From assembly GCA_037975125.1 (NCBI GenBank), contig JAJQOW010000190.1:1-64000 (forward strand): a DNA stretch of 64,000 bases, read 5' to 3'. Below are positions 41,941 through 56,445 of the stretch, piece by piece. The translations under genes and the position numbers were made by a program. Source of the DNA: Latrodectus hesperus. Lineage: Eukaryota > Arthropoda > Arachnida > Araneae > Theridiidae. The notes under the pieces were generated by a model. The model was not told the DNA's origin. It ran no database searches and worked only from the letters and a program-made list of their open reading frames with translations. Within the stretch, counting starts at the first letter, position 1. Each line of letters begins with the position of its first letter.

Positions 41941-44485
41941 GCTTCTACTTTTTCAGACCCTACAAGGGACAGAAAGAAGAAAATGTTTTTCACTAGTTGG
42001 TCACCCACAGGATACACCAATTCGAACTCCAAATGTAGTCAAATTCTTCGTAACTTAGAAGGAAAATTACGCAAATGACCATATACTTGGCATGAATTCC
42101 CAAGATTGATTATTTCTCATAGATTGTATCTCACTATCACAGCATATTTGTCATATCCTTGTCGACATTTCTCATGTTCCCTTGAAAAGATTTTTGAAGT
42201 CTCAGCCTGCAGATAACGACAAAAACGTCCCAAACAAACAAGACTATGGTATCAGTTTAATATTCTATGTTAATTAATCCATGTGCCAATTATATGTAAT
42301 TAATTACCTTTTTGTAGTTATATTACACTGTATATTTATTCATATTATTAATGTTGGCACCATAACTACTTTTTATTCCCAACAATGGATTCATATAAAT
42401 CCACTTCTTCAAATTTAAATTCAATATACACCAAAGACTTAAAATAGTATTTGGATTCTTTTTTTCACCGGTTAATTTGGGAAGATATAGCTGACAATTT
42501 TTATTGACTTTTAAATGTAATCTGGTAGCAGAAAAAAATGACAATAAAAATTTGCATTAGTTTAAATTATTAAGCATTAGCAATTTCTCGAAGAAAACAT
42601 ACAGTTTATTTATTTTATGTAAATATAATTCTTTCCAAATTATCCATAGTGTACATGCAACTTACATTATATATTTTAAAATAAATTTAACAAGTTGTTT
42701 TTATAATTTCAACAATACATATGATTTTCTTTTTTTACATTTATTTTTGTATTATGGTTAAAAACAGAAAGGATTTCTAATTTAAATTAATGTGATATTT
42801 TTTATCTAACTATATTACTAATAACGTGAGTTCTCTTTGTGCATTACTTAAAATTAAGAGATTATAAAAAAAGTTATTATTTTTTGTGGAATTTTTTACT
42901 TAAATTGCAAAAAGTCCCAAGCAAAATATAACAAAAATCCACGATATTGTTTGAAATAATTAATTCCGCTATATTGTTTGAATTTATGTAACTTCGATAA
43001 ACGTTTTCAGCTTCTATGAAACTTTTTCTCACATTTAAAATAACAACATTCCCAGGGTACATAGCTTTAGGTATAATATATTAAACTTTCGCAATAATGC
43101 AGTTCTTTATGCAACAAAATGAAACAGTTTTTCATATCGTGACTCTTACTTGTTCAAGGAATCACTTTTCTGACGATTTGCTGTTAACAGAATATGTAGT
43201 AAACGTCATTTACCACGCACATCCTAAATATTGTAATTACTCAATGTAGCATAATAATCTTACATGAGTAAAAGTAATAGTACTTGAATAATATATTTTT
43301 ACTGTATTTTTACGCCATCTATTGTCAATAGTGTTAATATGGATCTGTTACAATACAGTTTATTTACTTTATGTAAATATATTTTTTCCAAATCAACCAT
43401 ATTGTAAATGCAGCGTGCATTATTTATTTTATAATAATTTTAACAAGTTGTTTTTAATATTTAAACAATATAAATAGTTTTCTTTTTCTCACGTGTAATT
43501 CTCTTTTATGGTTCAAAACAGAAAAGGTATTTCTAATTTACATTTATTTAATTTAATGTGATATTTTTTATCATATTATATTACTAATTACGTGAGCGTT
43601 CTTTTGAATAGTTGAAAATTTATATATTATGTAAAAAATTACTAAATTTTTGTGGGATCTTCAACTTAAATTGCAAAATGTCCCAAGCGAAATATATCAA
43701 ATTTTCACGATATTGGTTGAAACAATTAATTTCGCACTATTGTATGAATTTATGTAATTTCATTAAAAATATTCAGCTTCTGTGATATTTTTCGCAATAC
43801 GTTTTCATGTTTAAAACAACAACATTACCAGGATACATAGTCTTAGGTACAATATATTCAACTTTCTCAATAATTCAAATCTTCATGGATAAAACGAAAC
43901 AGTTTTTCAAATCGTGATCATTATTTATTCAAGGAATCATTTTTCTGAGAATTTGCTAAACGGAATATGTAGTAAACGCATCATACACCACGCACATCCT
44001 AAATAGTGTAATTACTCAATGTAGTAAAATCAACTTCCAATAGTAAAAAAAACTTCCAAGAGTAAAAATAAACTTCCAAGAGTAATATTTCTTGAATAAT
44101 ATATTTTTAACTGTAAGGAATTTTATATATTTTAAATAAGTTTAGAATTGTGAAATTTAAACGCATACTCTAGGACTTTAACATAATAAACTTCAGAAGT
44201 TAAAAATTTCCAAAAGATTTAAACATATAACTCTTACCTCAACATAAAAGTTAATCCACTTCTTATTAAACAGAAGAAGGTATGTAATCATGAGTAGTTT
44301 CAAATTTAACTTGATGTTTAAATATGTTTTGCGAATTTAAGCTTCTACCTCACAATCACTTAGGTTGCTTTATTTAATAGTTTTTACGAAAAAATCTTGT
44401 TTGGAAATAAATATTGAAAAATTTTTTTGAATATGATTGTTAAAAGCATCAGCCATATTTTTTAAAAATAGGAATTTGCTTAAAA
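41941..44485. repeat. Diverged G block and segment H in two tandem versions
   Basis: 41941-42240 is a diverged relative of the G block (shared actagttgg and cacccacagg). 42240-44485 aligns with H1 (13430-14741). Within it 42560-43260 and 43350-44010 are direct relatives of each other (shared acagtttattta...tatgtaaata and atgtgatattttttatc stretches), so part of H was duplicated in tandem here. A 61-codon minus-strand frame at 42877 is not kept in the sister copy. Confidence 0.62.
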
Positions 44486-45034
44486 GTAATAAAACACAAT
44501 CTCTAATTTAAAAATACTCTTCCAATACACACTATATTCGTTTGGTATTTATTTATTTTTTTGCATTCATTGTTTAATATAATTTTATAACAACATTTAA
44601 TTGAGACATGGATATAGAAATATTTTACAGAACTCATTTTGCTTTTTTTATTTTAATGTTTTCGGTGCTTAATATTTGATAACAATAATACATTACAATT
44701 ACAAGCACTTTTGGCGTAGAAAATAATTTTTATACCAACATTAAAGCTGTCTTTTTGTCATATTAGAAATTTCATTTATGGTAATATTATTACAATATTA
44801 TTTTTTATTAAGTGACCATCTAGATTAAATATTTTTTCTTTAAAATTACTTTCATTATTAGCAGAAAAATTGATAACTTATGTTAGACTAATTTAGAATT
44901 CAATTTTTTATTTTTATTGATTGTTGTCATAACGTAAATTCAAATGCATCCTTGATAATAATTCAAAATCAAAAACTAAAGATGGCTTCAGTTATTGTTA
45001 TGATGGTTGCAATATATTGTTTTAATCTAAAATT
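44486..45034. other. A+T-rich interval without recognised features
   Basis: No gene, SINE or similarity to the other units was recognised. Confidence 0.5.
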
Positions 45035-46137
45035 TAAAAATATAATGGAATGTAATACTCAGTGTGTAAAAATATGTTTCCTGTAGATATTTCAAAATTA
45101 TATAGCAAACAAAAATATAAATATTTTCAGAATTAGCCAGATATTTTCAAGGAAGTTTCCAAACTTCTTTTGTAATTGCGAACAATTTAGAGTTTTGACA
45201 CATTTAGGTTAAGCTTTTGTAGGAATTTCGTAATTTTTTAAAATTCCGTTAAAATAGTCTAAAATTTTCTGCACATAATTTTCCAATAATACTAGAAAAA
45301 TTATATTTGAATATTATAATTTGATAAAAATGCTGAACACTAAATTAGCTGAAATTAAATTAAAAGTTCTTTCTACTCTTTATGCATATCTTAGCAATTT
45401 TTCTAGAAACATTACCATATACTAAATTATTATCTTACGGTATTAACTATTAGTAATTTCCTTAAAACAAAATATAGGTTATTCTTTATTATGTAAAAGT
45501 GGGAAAATTTCCAAATCATCCAAATTGAACATGACACTATTATTTAATTATTTATTTTATCAGCTTAATGATCAGTTGGTAATTATCTGAATTACCAATC
45601 AGAATGAGCCGTAATTACCAATCAGCTATTATTAGAAATGGAATAAATCGATTGCACAACATATTTTACGTATAATTGGCAATATAACTGATGTTTGCTT
45701 GCATCGCTTTTCGAAGCCTCAAACACCATGTAATTCAAACAAACGCCTTAAAAAATCAGATCACAAATGTGTTATCTAACATTCTACAAATATAAACATT
45801 AGTTTTTCACATAAGCTACATTTGCGTTTAAATATAGAATTTCGTTACTCAGATACTATAAATTTCAGAACGTTTGTAATATTCGAATATTTAACATCTT
45901 TTTAAAATTGAAATATTGTTGAAAAATAAACTTATTTATGACGATGAACTTATCACATTGAGATATCAAACTGCGCTTTTAAAATAACAATCATCATGAA
46001 TTTCAGTATATTGAGTAAAGCGCAAAGAAAACTCTTAATTTCACCAATTATAAGTAAGGAGCATTCCTATTCTATCAGATTTTAAGGCACCAAATTATTT
46101 ACGTTATTAAAAAAATCAGCTCTCCCTCTTCTCTCTC

Positions 46138-46142
<5 letters not shown>
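45035..46142. repeat. Partial segment D (D3) and G-type segment (G6)
   Basis: 45035-45597 is a diverged match to 25690-26225. 45598-46142 is a close match to 21480-22010, running up to the microsatellite. No gene. Confidence 0.7.

Positions 46143-46231
<89 letters not shown>
46143..46231. repeat. (TA)n microsatellite
   Basis: About 44 TA units preceded by ctctctctgtgtg, at the same unit position as 12259-12624 and 22051-22123. Confidence 0.97.
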
Positions 46232-46236
<5 letters not shown>

Positions 46237-47102
46237 TCACAATTATCATTATCTTAAAATTCACAATATCTTATATTTTAAATACAACTGCAAACAAATC
46301 ATCAATATTCAGCATAGTCATCGTGTTTAAAAGAAATTGGAATTTTACTTTTTCACAAAGTAACCTTGCAGGTATATTTAAAAATTAATATTAATATAGT
46401 GTGTAGGTAATCTGGAATCATATAAGGATTATTATTAATTTGCATTAGTTACCTGTATTAAGTATTAGAAATTTCTCGAAAAAACACATAGCTTACTTTT
46501 TACATAAAGAAATTCTTTAGAAATCATCCACAGTGCACATGCAACCTTTATCTTATATTTTAAAATAATTTTAACAAGGTTTTATTATTATTGCAAATAT
46601 TTGCATTATTATTACATTATTATTGCAAACATATACATAATTTTTTTATTTACAAAAGATTCCATAATTTTAATTAAAAGTAGAATGGATTTCTGAGTTA
46701 TATTCTTTAAATTTCACATCAATTTTTTTATAAATTTTTGTTCCTGATAACTATTATTTCTCATATTATAATTATATTTTAATAGAAGACTATTAGAAAA
46801 CTATTATTCGAAAACTATATTTTAAACTAAATAACAATACTTATTTAAAGATATTACTGAAAAGATTTGCTTAATAATAACTAGAACTTTTCGACAATAT
46901 TTTAATAGGCATGGAATGTCAACTGGTGTTCTATTTCAATTATTCTGCAAAAAGAGACAATAAGTTTTCTAATCAAATTACTTCTCCTAACAAATCCTTC
47001 CAAATTACTTCTCCTAATTTGAATTAGTTCACAGAATTAATCATTTGGAAATTCTTGAGTAAACATATATTTAACCTCTGAACATATTTATTTTTATGAT
47101 TG

Positions 47103-47113
<11 letters not shown>

Positions 47114-47197
<84 letters not shown>
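47114..47197. repeat. (TA)n microsatellite, expanded copy
   Basis: About 42 TA units where the paralogue at 24556-24579 has about 12. Confidence 0.97.
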
Positions 47198-47198
<1 letters not shown>

Positions 47199-47814
47199 GT
47201 TTTCTTAGAAAAAAATCTAATATGTGCTTAAATGGCTGAAAAAACTTTTTTTTATCAATTTATAATATTGAAATATTTTTTACTAGTATTGTTGAAATAT
47301 TATGTGCATAAAATTTTAGAATATTTCAACGGAATTTTCGATAATTGCAAATAACTTACAACAGCCCCAACCTAAATGTTTCAACACTTAAAATTGTTCG
47401 CAATAACAAGTGATGTTTAAAAACTCCCTTAAATATTTGGCTAATTTTGAAAATTTTCATTTTTTTAAAATATAGTTATAAAATATTTACAGGAATATAT
47501 TTTTTCACATATTTTTTGATACTTCACATTAACTTCAAAAACATTTTATTGAAAGGAAAGATTCTTTCAATAAAATGTTTTGGATTCTTTCGATTTTCGC
47601 ATCAGCATTATACTAAAAGATTTTACTTAAGAAATTACCTTAAACTAATAAAATTGTCCTATTTTTCTTCTACTTCCAGATAACACATATACACAATTTA
47701 ATTTTTTATATATATCAGGCAAGATTACTTGATGAAACAATAAATTCTAATTTCTTTTAAACTTGGTGACTATGATGAATACTTAGAGTTTGCTATCAAT
47801 TGTTTTTAATGCGA

Positions 47815-47994
47815 TTGGTTTGATTTGCTTGTCGCTCAACGGTCATTTTTTCCACACGAGTGCTAATTAGACTAAGACCTACGGTTTAAAGTGAATTCCA
47901 AACCACTATAAACATCCATGCCCAAGGTGGGATTTGAACCCACGAACTGTCGAACCGAAGGCAAGAGCGCTAACCATTCGGCTGTTACCTCAGC
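47815..47994 (-). mobile_element. SINE2, minus strand (duplicate of 25220-25399)
   Basis: The same insertion as in D1 at the same position. Its target copies (47801-47814 and 47995-48008) each carry substitutions compared with the perfect pair in D1. This is a duplicated insertion and not an independent event. Confidence 0.94.
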
Positions 47995-49985
47995 TGTATT
48001 TGATGCGAAGGGATTCTGGAAATCTTGTGCTGAAGATAGACTAGTTAGCCGACCAATGTTTAAGTTGATCGGAGCCCTAAAAATAGACAAGTTTTCATAA
48101 AAAATTTTCTAATTTCAATTTTAAAATTAAAGAAAAATGAAATGTATATTAGGTTTTTGAATATATATAATTAAATTTCAATCTAGGATTGTTTAAGGAA
48201 AGAAATTCTGAGAGAGGCTGTGTTAAAAGAAGTATAAACTTTTAGTGTAATGCTGATATTAAAAATAAAAAATCATTAAGTCTATCCTTTCAATAAAATA
48301 TTTTGCAATGTAATACTCAGTATCTAAAAATATTTTTCCTGTAAATGTTTTAAAGCTATATGCTAAACAAAAATATTAAAATTTTCAGAACTAGCCAAAT
48401 ATTTTTAAGGAAATTTCTAAACTTATTTTGTTTTAACATTTAGGTTGCGCTATTGTAGGTTTTTTCAATTTTATAAAAATTCCATTAAAATATAGTAAAA
48501 TTTTATATACATATTTTTCAAACAATACTAGAAAAAAATATGAATATTATAATTTGATAAAAAAAAACTTAGCACTAAATTAGTTTAAATTAAAATTTCT
48601 TTTTGCCTCTTAAACACATCTTGAAAATATTTCTAGAAAAAAATCATGTACAAATTTATAATTTTACGGTATTAATTAATAGAACATTCTTAAAATGAAC
48701 ATATAGCTTATTCTCTCTATGTTAATGTAAATATGTCCAAGTCAGCCACATCGTACAAGTAACTTATATATTATTATTTTTATCAGCTTATTTATAAATT
48801 GGTAATTATAGGAATTCTCTATTTTCGCTTATAACATAATATATTGGAATTCATGATTGTTATTGATTTAAACACGAAGTTTCAAAGCTCAGTGTGACTC
48901 TCATTGTGACAAATAAGTTCCTTGTTTGACAATTCTCGTGTTTGAAAACCTTTTAAATATTTGGACATTCAAAATGATCTCAAATTTATGTTTTCAGAAT
49001 AACGAAATGATATTACAATTGTTATTGGAGATGCACCTTAGGTATCGGAAAAGATTCAGAACACCCTTAGTTACCTTCTTGTAAAATTTGTTGGCGAACA
49101 ATTTTTGGAATGATTTCTGATAGTTTTGGGCATCAAAAATTGGCTTTATTTTAAATTATTTTTTTGGCTCTATACAAACAAGAAATGCTTTTAAAGTTTC
49201 ATATTTTCTCAAACATGCAATTTTCTGATTCTCTTTTTCGATGTATTGATAAAAGAGATTTATTAATATTTAATTGTCTGTTTCGTTTCTTCACGATTCT
49301 CAAGTCTCTCTTATGTTTTATGTTCAAAATGTAAAATTTAACTTTTGTACACAACTTTAGTTTAAAAACATAAATTTTTTGATGCAATTTAAAGTATAAA
49401 CTGAAATCAAAAACAATTAAAATTAAAACTGGTAATATGCAAATGTAAAAAGTAAATAAAAATAATATTTGAAAATATATATTTATGTATGAATATCAAT
49501 CCGAATTGATAAATTAAAGTTATTCCGAAAGACGACGTTTTATAATCAGTATAATCTCCTAGACTAGTAATGATGTAAAAAAAAAAGTTAATTTTTCTAT
49601 CTTTTATTTTATTAAAATGTTTTTTAATCTGAAAGTTACTTAAAACAATTTTTCTACAAATATTGTAATATTAAATATCAAACTGAAATTTAGAATAAAC
49701 GCTATTTAGTCTAGATATTAATATCTATTGCTAACATGAAATTATTTAAGGTGTTACTATAATTAGCAATCGTAGGATTTTACTGCATAAATTGAAATTA
49801 AAAAAAAATGCAATTGAAAATTTATTCGTCTCGTTTTTTTACCACCATTTTGTATATACACAAAATTAATTTAAATTTCACGGTAAAAGCTATTGCTACA
49901 TGAAGTGTTTTAAATCTGCTAAAAATTAGGAAACAGACATTTCTCTTATGTCTCATAATTGAACTTTAATTACTTTTCATACTAC

Positions 49986-50169
49986 GCGCCCGAGATGGCA
50001 GCCGAATGGTTAGAACTCTTGCTTTCGGTTCATCAGTTCGTGGGTTCGAATCCAACCTTGGGCAAGGATGTTTGTAGTGATTCGGAATCCACTTTAAACC
50101 GTAGGTCCCGGTCTAATTAGCCCTCATGTGCAAAAAATGACCGTTGAGCGACAAACAAACCAAACCATC
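49986..50169 (+). mobile_element. SINE2, plus strand, with 9-bp target duplication
   Basis: The tRNA-like head has a B box within gtgggttcgaatccaacc. The tail is acaaacaaaccaaacc. The tcatactac target copies lie on both sides (49977-49985 and 50170-50178). It is independent of the other SINE2 insertions. Confidence 0.9.
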
Positions 50170-51599
50170 TCATACTACATAATGTACTAAAATTCATAAC
50201 ATTTATTTTTTAAGCACACAGTTTGAAATATCCTTGTGACACGTTCATTTTCACAAATAAAATTTATATTTGACAATACTTCAGTTTGGAAACTGATTAA
50301 ATATTTTGACATTCAAAACGCTTTCAAATTTTTCTCGGAATAACAAAATAATATTTTCAAATGCAAATGTAGTTCATGTAGAAGAAAAATGTTTAAAGTT
50401 GTGTACTCTTAAATGAAACCGTTGTAGTCTGGTTTGATTGGACGTTCATTTGGTTTATCTGGAGATTGAGACTTCAGAATCATTATCCATAAAACTCCTT
50501 CTTTGAACCAGTAAGAATAACGATATGGAGGTCTGTTTAGTTTGAAGCATGTAGAACAGCATTCTTGTCTCAAACTGTTCATACCCACCCCTATTCATGC
50601 AAGCAATGCATTTAAAGTCGTTTATTTGAAAACAGGCATCTTTTTGCCAACTCATATTGATTCTGTTTTTGGTGTATTGATAGAAAAAAGTTATTAATAT
50701 TTGTTTTTTTATTTAATTTTTTTCACTTTTCTCTTGTCAAAAGTTTTATGTTTGAAAATTTAAAACTTAGACCTTGTAATCAGTCCGAAATAAAAAAAAC
50801 TTTACAAGTTGAGTTTAAAAGCAAATATTTATGGATAATATAAAAAGTATTTAAATAGAAACAAGAGCAAATAAAATTAGAACTAATAATTTTATTATTA
50901 AATATAAAAAAAGTAAATATAAACAAAGTTTAAAAATCTATGTAATTAAAAATCAATTCTGTGTGTTTGAATAATTAAAGTTATTGAAAAAATGCCATTT
51001 TAAAAGTATAATCTCCTAGCCTAATAAAGATGCAAAAATAAAAGGACAAAGATGCAAAACTATTTAGAAAATCTATATTTAAATTCTTAAAAGTAAATGA
51101 TAAATATATTGTACTAAGTTCTCACTCGCATTTTACTCTTACAAATAAACAATATAATTCTCATTTTGTCCTCTTTACTTTGATACACTTATAAAGTCTT
51201 GCGTATCTCACTATTTCCTTAAAACTTCTCTATGTTTTACCCCGTAAACAGAAATTAACAATTCACTACTTTTATGACTTGCGAGTAAAAGTAATGAATA
51301 ATAATTTCATTGCGAATCACATTCACACATGTACTGAAATATTCACGAAACTTTAATATTCTGAAGACTCTGTTGCAAAGATAAATCTGAAGTCTAAATG
51401 GATTTGATCTGCAGCTTAAACAGCAATATCATACAATACTGTATACTATATCAAACATCCATTGTAGAAAAAACAATTCTTTTCAACAACATTCTATTTT
51501 CATCAGGCTTATTGTGTTTATCACCTTAATACGTTTATTTGTTTTTTTAAACTAGATGCACGTTTTTTCAAAAAACTGCTAATATTTAATAGCCTAAAC
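50170..51599. other. A+T-rich interval with one orphan open frame
   Basis: A minus-strand frame at 50455-50655 (extending open to about 50685) contains DFKCIACMNRGGYEQFET and is 66 codons from ATG. About 130 bp of it aligns weakly with 26570-26700, where the frame is broken. No splice sites or family were recognised. The rest of the interval shows nothing. Confidence 0.4.
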
Positions 51600-53399
51600 T
51601 AACGCAAATTTGTTCGCATCGTATTTTTCTTCTACTACCATTTTTCATATAATCAAAATTAATATAAATTTATAAATATATCTTGTTAAATTGTTTCATT
51701 TTAAGTTTTGTAGTTGCATTAAAAGTGGCGGAATTCGACGAATCTGCTGCTGGATCAAAAATAAGTAGTTTTATTTATTCTCTATCGTAAATAATTGGGC
51801 ACTATAGTATCAGTAAAATAAAAATGCTGGTTATTAATAATAGGCGAATGTATCAATATCCCTCGCATGTTTCACGATGTACTTAAATTCTTAGTGGTTA
51901 TTGTTCTAAACTTTGAGTTCCAAGTTTCGATGTGATACGTTCATTGCCGGAACTCAAGTTCTATTTGACAATTTTTGAGTTTGGGAAGAGATTTGTGTGT
52001 GTGTTTTATATTTTGTCATTAAAACTTTCTGAAATTTATATTATAAGAATAAAGGGAGTGATATGGTTAATTAGAAATGTAGTATACGTAAAAGGTAATT
52101 GATTATTTTAATTTTGTTTTTTTATATTAATTTTAATATCTTTGATAATTCTCCTTTCACGGGTTTGTTGGACAGTTGAATCTAGTTATCAGGCAGTTGA
52201 ACTATCCAAGTGAACATCAGTATTGTCGGCAAAGACACAGAAAATTTGTTTTGTGTTAGGGATACATTATATGTTAAATAATAACTGTTTGTTATTTAAG
52301 CCAATTTTATGGAACATTCTTTTCTCATATTAATATCATATATTTTCCTGGGAAAATATATGACTCAGATTCTTTTGAACATTATAAATTTAAGTTTTAA
52401 ATTTTTAAAATTATTTTTATTATCTTTTGTTTAATTTCTTCAAAAAATTAAAAATATAATTTTTTTAATTTAAATGGCTAATGAGTAAATTATTTTATTT
52501 ATTGTCTAAAATGAGTAAATTATTTTTTTGAATTGAATAATCTCAGATTATAATATATAATAAATTTTGGATTTCTTATAGAAGTATACGAAATTTTAAT
52601 TCAATAATTTTTGTGAAATAAAATTGAGTTTTTCATCGCAGAAAGCATTAGTTTGATTTGGAGAGAATTACTATACTATATACACACAATTGTCATATGA
52701 AAAAATGATAATTAAATCTGATAAATAAAAAATAAATGCAATTTTGATTACAGTTTTCCTAAGTAAAAATGCCTTGTATTGATATGCAACTAAGTTTTAA
52801 AAATACCCTGCATATTATTGTACATTCTATAAACATAAGAAGCGAATTTTCAAATTTACCCGAAATTATAATTACCATTATGTATTTATTAGTTACTGTT
52901 AATATATTTTATTTTACTTTCTAAAATTTTATCTATTTTTATTCTTTCTTTTCTGTATTTTTGAAAAAATAAATAAATATTATTTTCTTATTTCTAAAAA
53001 TTAAGTGAGTAAAATTTAATAGTATATAGCTTTGATTGAGTATAAAACAAAAAGTTCTTTCAAATATGAATGATTTGATGCAGAAAAAGTGTATTTAATC
53101 TCATTATACTTATAATACCAAGATAGTAATTACTAGTAAATATTTTAAGAATACTTTAATTTTTTTTACTTAATATTTAATGACAGTATTTTAAATAAAT
53201 ATGAAATTCAGTAATGTGTTAATCAGTATATTAATTATAATAATCATAATATAATAAAAATAGGAGACATAATACCAGAGATAAAAGTGTTCTTTTAAGG
53301 GTAGAAAATACTCATGTTTAATGATATTTTATTGATGAAGCTAAATAGAATAATAAAATAAAGATTATTATAGTAGATATATTAATAATTATTAAATTA

Positions 53400-53550
53400 C
53401 TGCAGCTCTTTTGACAAATAAATTAAAGGGAAAGTCAAGTATAAAGACAAGATTGAATTAATTGATGATATAATTTTGAATTGATTCATCGAAAAGGGAT
53501 TTTACATAACAATGGTGATGCCTTAAGTAACATTAGTAAATAGAAAATTT
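53400..53550 (+). pseudogene. Ty3/gypsy pol relic, shortened
   Basis: Matches parts of 2161-2605, with an internal deletion near 53460. The NADAL-like stretch is changed and the frame is lost. Confidence 0.35.
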
Positions 53551-53823
53551 TTAATTATTATTGTCTTTAAACAGTTACCTTTATTCATATTTTTTTTACA
53601 TCTTATCAAACTAAAAAAAAATAAAATTAATTGTTATTTTTAAAATATAATACCAAATCTAAAATTTACAAACATTTTTCCATATTATTTTATTATAATG
53701 TGTAAAAGTAGCAAGTATATTTTCATTTTATTTTGTAATTATGTGGTTAAGATTATAAGTTTATGGAATTAATAATTCCTTTGAGCAATCTGAGAATTTT
53801 ACTTATCTAAAATTCCTCCCAGG

Positions 53824-54095
53824 TGTAACAAGCACAAAGGTGAAGATCAGAATAGTGCTTGCGTGGTACAATCTGCCGCCATCCTTCCTCCTCGCAATTA
53901 TGTTCACTTTTTTAATTTGATGGATTGCTCTCAGAGTAACAGCACACTGGACCGTGTTGTGGTGACATCCGCATAAGATATTGTCATATTTGCTTGTTTG
54001 AACGTTCTGCATAATGTACTTACTAAACATTCATTTTCTTCAATAAACTGAATAAATTTCATTTGATATGGCCAACTCTTCCCTTTTTCTGCGAG
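53824..54095 (+). mobile_element. LTR-like block, copy in A3
   Basis: Matches 2885-3165 from TGTAACAAGCAC to near the end, where a small deletion removed the terminal CA. It keeps the AATAAA signal. Confidence 0.35.
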
Positions 54096-56445
54096 TAGTG
54101 AATCATAATATCTGGATATAAGATAATTTTACATTAATTAAATGTATTAAGAATTCCTAATTTAATACTACTTATCCCATAAATTTACTCTGTATGAGAC
54201 GATAGTCTTTTCAAAACATGAATACTTAGTAATTTTTTATACTGATTTTTATCCTAAATTTTTTATACTGAGATAGAAAGTAAAAGCACTTATTGATAAC
54301 GTATTCACATCAAAGTGCTTTTGTTTCAGTTCCTTTTAGATCTTGATTAATGCATCTAACTAGATAAAAAAATTATAGACATTTTCATTTCATCCCTTCT
54401 CCCAATTCTGTCCTAGTGAAATAATTACATCAATAATTTAAGTTCATGAGATTCAGAAAGAAATCTATTAGAGTCAGAAGAATATTTGGATTATATCCTT
54501 ATATAATAATTATTAAAATATATTAAAGAATGTTTGATCCATAACCTTAAATGGATGGGTACAAATCACAAAGTAATTAAAATTATACGGAAAGATAATT
54601 CAAACTCAGTGTTACTTTGAAAGCAGAACTAGAAGTTCATCACTGACGTACAAAACGTTGGTTCTTCGATGATTCTTACTCAGTCGATATCATGTAGAAG
54701 ACCTACAAAATTTATAACTGACAATGAATTCAGGTGTGGGAAATGCGATAAGACATTATTCAATGAAAAAACAACATTATAATAAACACTGTATTTTATT
54801 GAAGAAAACTCTACGTCCTTTTATGTATACACCAAAAATAATATATTATATATCACAAACATGTCAAATGATATCATTCAAATGAGCGAAAGGAAAATAT
54901 TCAATTAATAACACATTTCAGACCTAGTTAAATATAACAATTCGAAGACAAGTTTGTTATATTTAAACAGAAAGGAAATTTAAATAACTGTAATGTTGGA
55001 TTATTAAATGTTCCTGCAAATTGAAAAACAATTCAAAGATGAAATGCATAAAGAAGTTAATATAAAATAATTACAAGGCTTTAATCATAATATCTAACGA
55101 AATGTAAGTAATTTAAATTTAATGATTTTTGATATTGTTGTAATTCTCCTTCATCAGATTATTGATTAGAATTTTGAAAAATTATAATTATTTCATATTA
55201 TGCATTAAGAAAATGCAATGAAAGAATTGTAGCTCTTTTATTTAAGTGTATTTCTGTTCAAAATATCATACAAAAATATGTACTAAAACTATTAAGAACA
55301 ATAAATATGGGACACTTAAAATGATTCTATAGCATACATTTGAAGGCTTGGTTTTATCTTGAGCTATATATTTAATTTTTTATACACAAAATGTACTAGT
55401 TTATTCTTTAAAAGAGTACGCTGATTTTCTTTAAAAAATAAAACATCGATGGTGAAAAAATTCAAATGAAGTTTCACAAGTAATATGAAATTTGTCCTTG
55501 ATGTTGTTGCTTACCTCCAAATGCCTGACGGAGTGAGACCAAATGTAGGAATCCGTGGACGAAGAGGAAATCGATGACAATTCGGGGAGAAGTGTAGACT
55601 TCGTCCCATAGTATATTCATATAATTCAGGATATGATCAGGAGAAGCTTGGTGTCCAAGGCATTAAGGACAGAGGGGGAAGGTCTTGTTACCCGCTACAA
55701 AAGTGAGGCATTTTCGGTGGCCAGAGGCGAGACATGCAAGGCAAGTGCTGCATTTCCTATCACAGGAAAGAGCCAAAGAAAGTCCCGGCTTTCTACCCTT
55801 GTAGTAGTGGTGAGTCAAAGGTACCTGCCAATTGGTTTTAAACTGGGCTTTTCTCAGGTAGAAGAGTTAAAGGTAGGAAAGAGCGGAAGAAGAAGGAGCA
55901 GAATGACCTGAGGCCTCCTTTGCTAAAGTGTGGGCTATTTTATTGCCTCCAATATCGTCGCGAGACGGGATCCATTGCTAATAGATATTACGCGGAAGGG
56001 AGACAACTTTAAGCTTGTGTAGAATGGAAAGGCTTGTTTGGTCTCACAAGCAGGTCCATTGTCTTCTGGTATGGAGAGTTTGTAAGTCTGCATCGAAAAG
56101 TACTTTTTCTGAAGGACAGCTGCGTTTCAAGCCAGTAATGATGCGTGCAGCATTCAATTGGGCTTATTCTAATTTTTCCAGATTGGAATTAGAAGCAATA
56201 CAGTAGATTGGGAAGACCTATTCTAAAATAAGCCTAATGAGTGCTAGGTAGGTAGTTCTAATGGTAGTTGCACCCAAAACCCAGTCTCTACCAGCAGTGT
56301 ATTTCAGGATGCGTAATCGTTTCCTGGCTTTCAAGGCAATGCATTTGATATGTTTGTTGCAGGCAAATTCCGGGTCTAGAATGAATCCCAAGTATTTTAG
56401 ATCTTTCTCGTAAGTAAATTTCTGATGATTAAATATCAAAGAAGG

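Larger units (their letters stand above)
46384..49881. repeat. Segment D, copy 2
   Basis: Nearly identical to 23827-27282, with the same SINE2 insertion, inverted repeat and hairpin. Differences are scattered single bases, short indels and a longer (TA)n. The match ends at 49881. Confidence 0.92.
51600..55498. repeat. Segment A, copy 3
   Basis: Collinear with A1 but shorter through deletions, for example around 52320 and 53460. It ends with the diverged left target copy gaaatttgtcct (55487-55498) of element B. Confidence 0.85.

Noticed and set aside
42877..43062. 61-codon minus-strand frame in segment H
   Set aside because: The tandem sister copy near 43650-43850 and H1 carry stops in the same frame.
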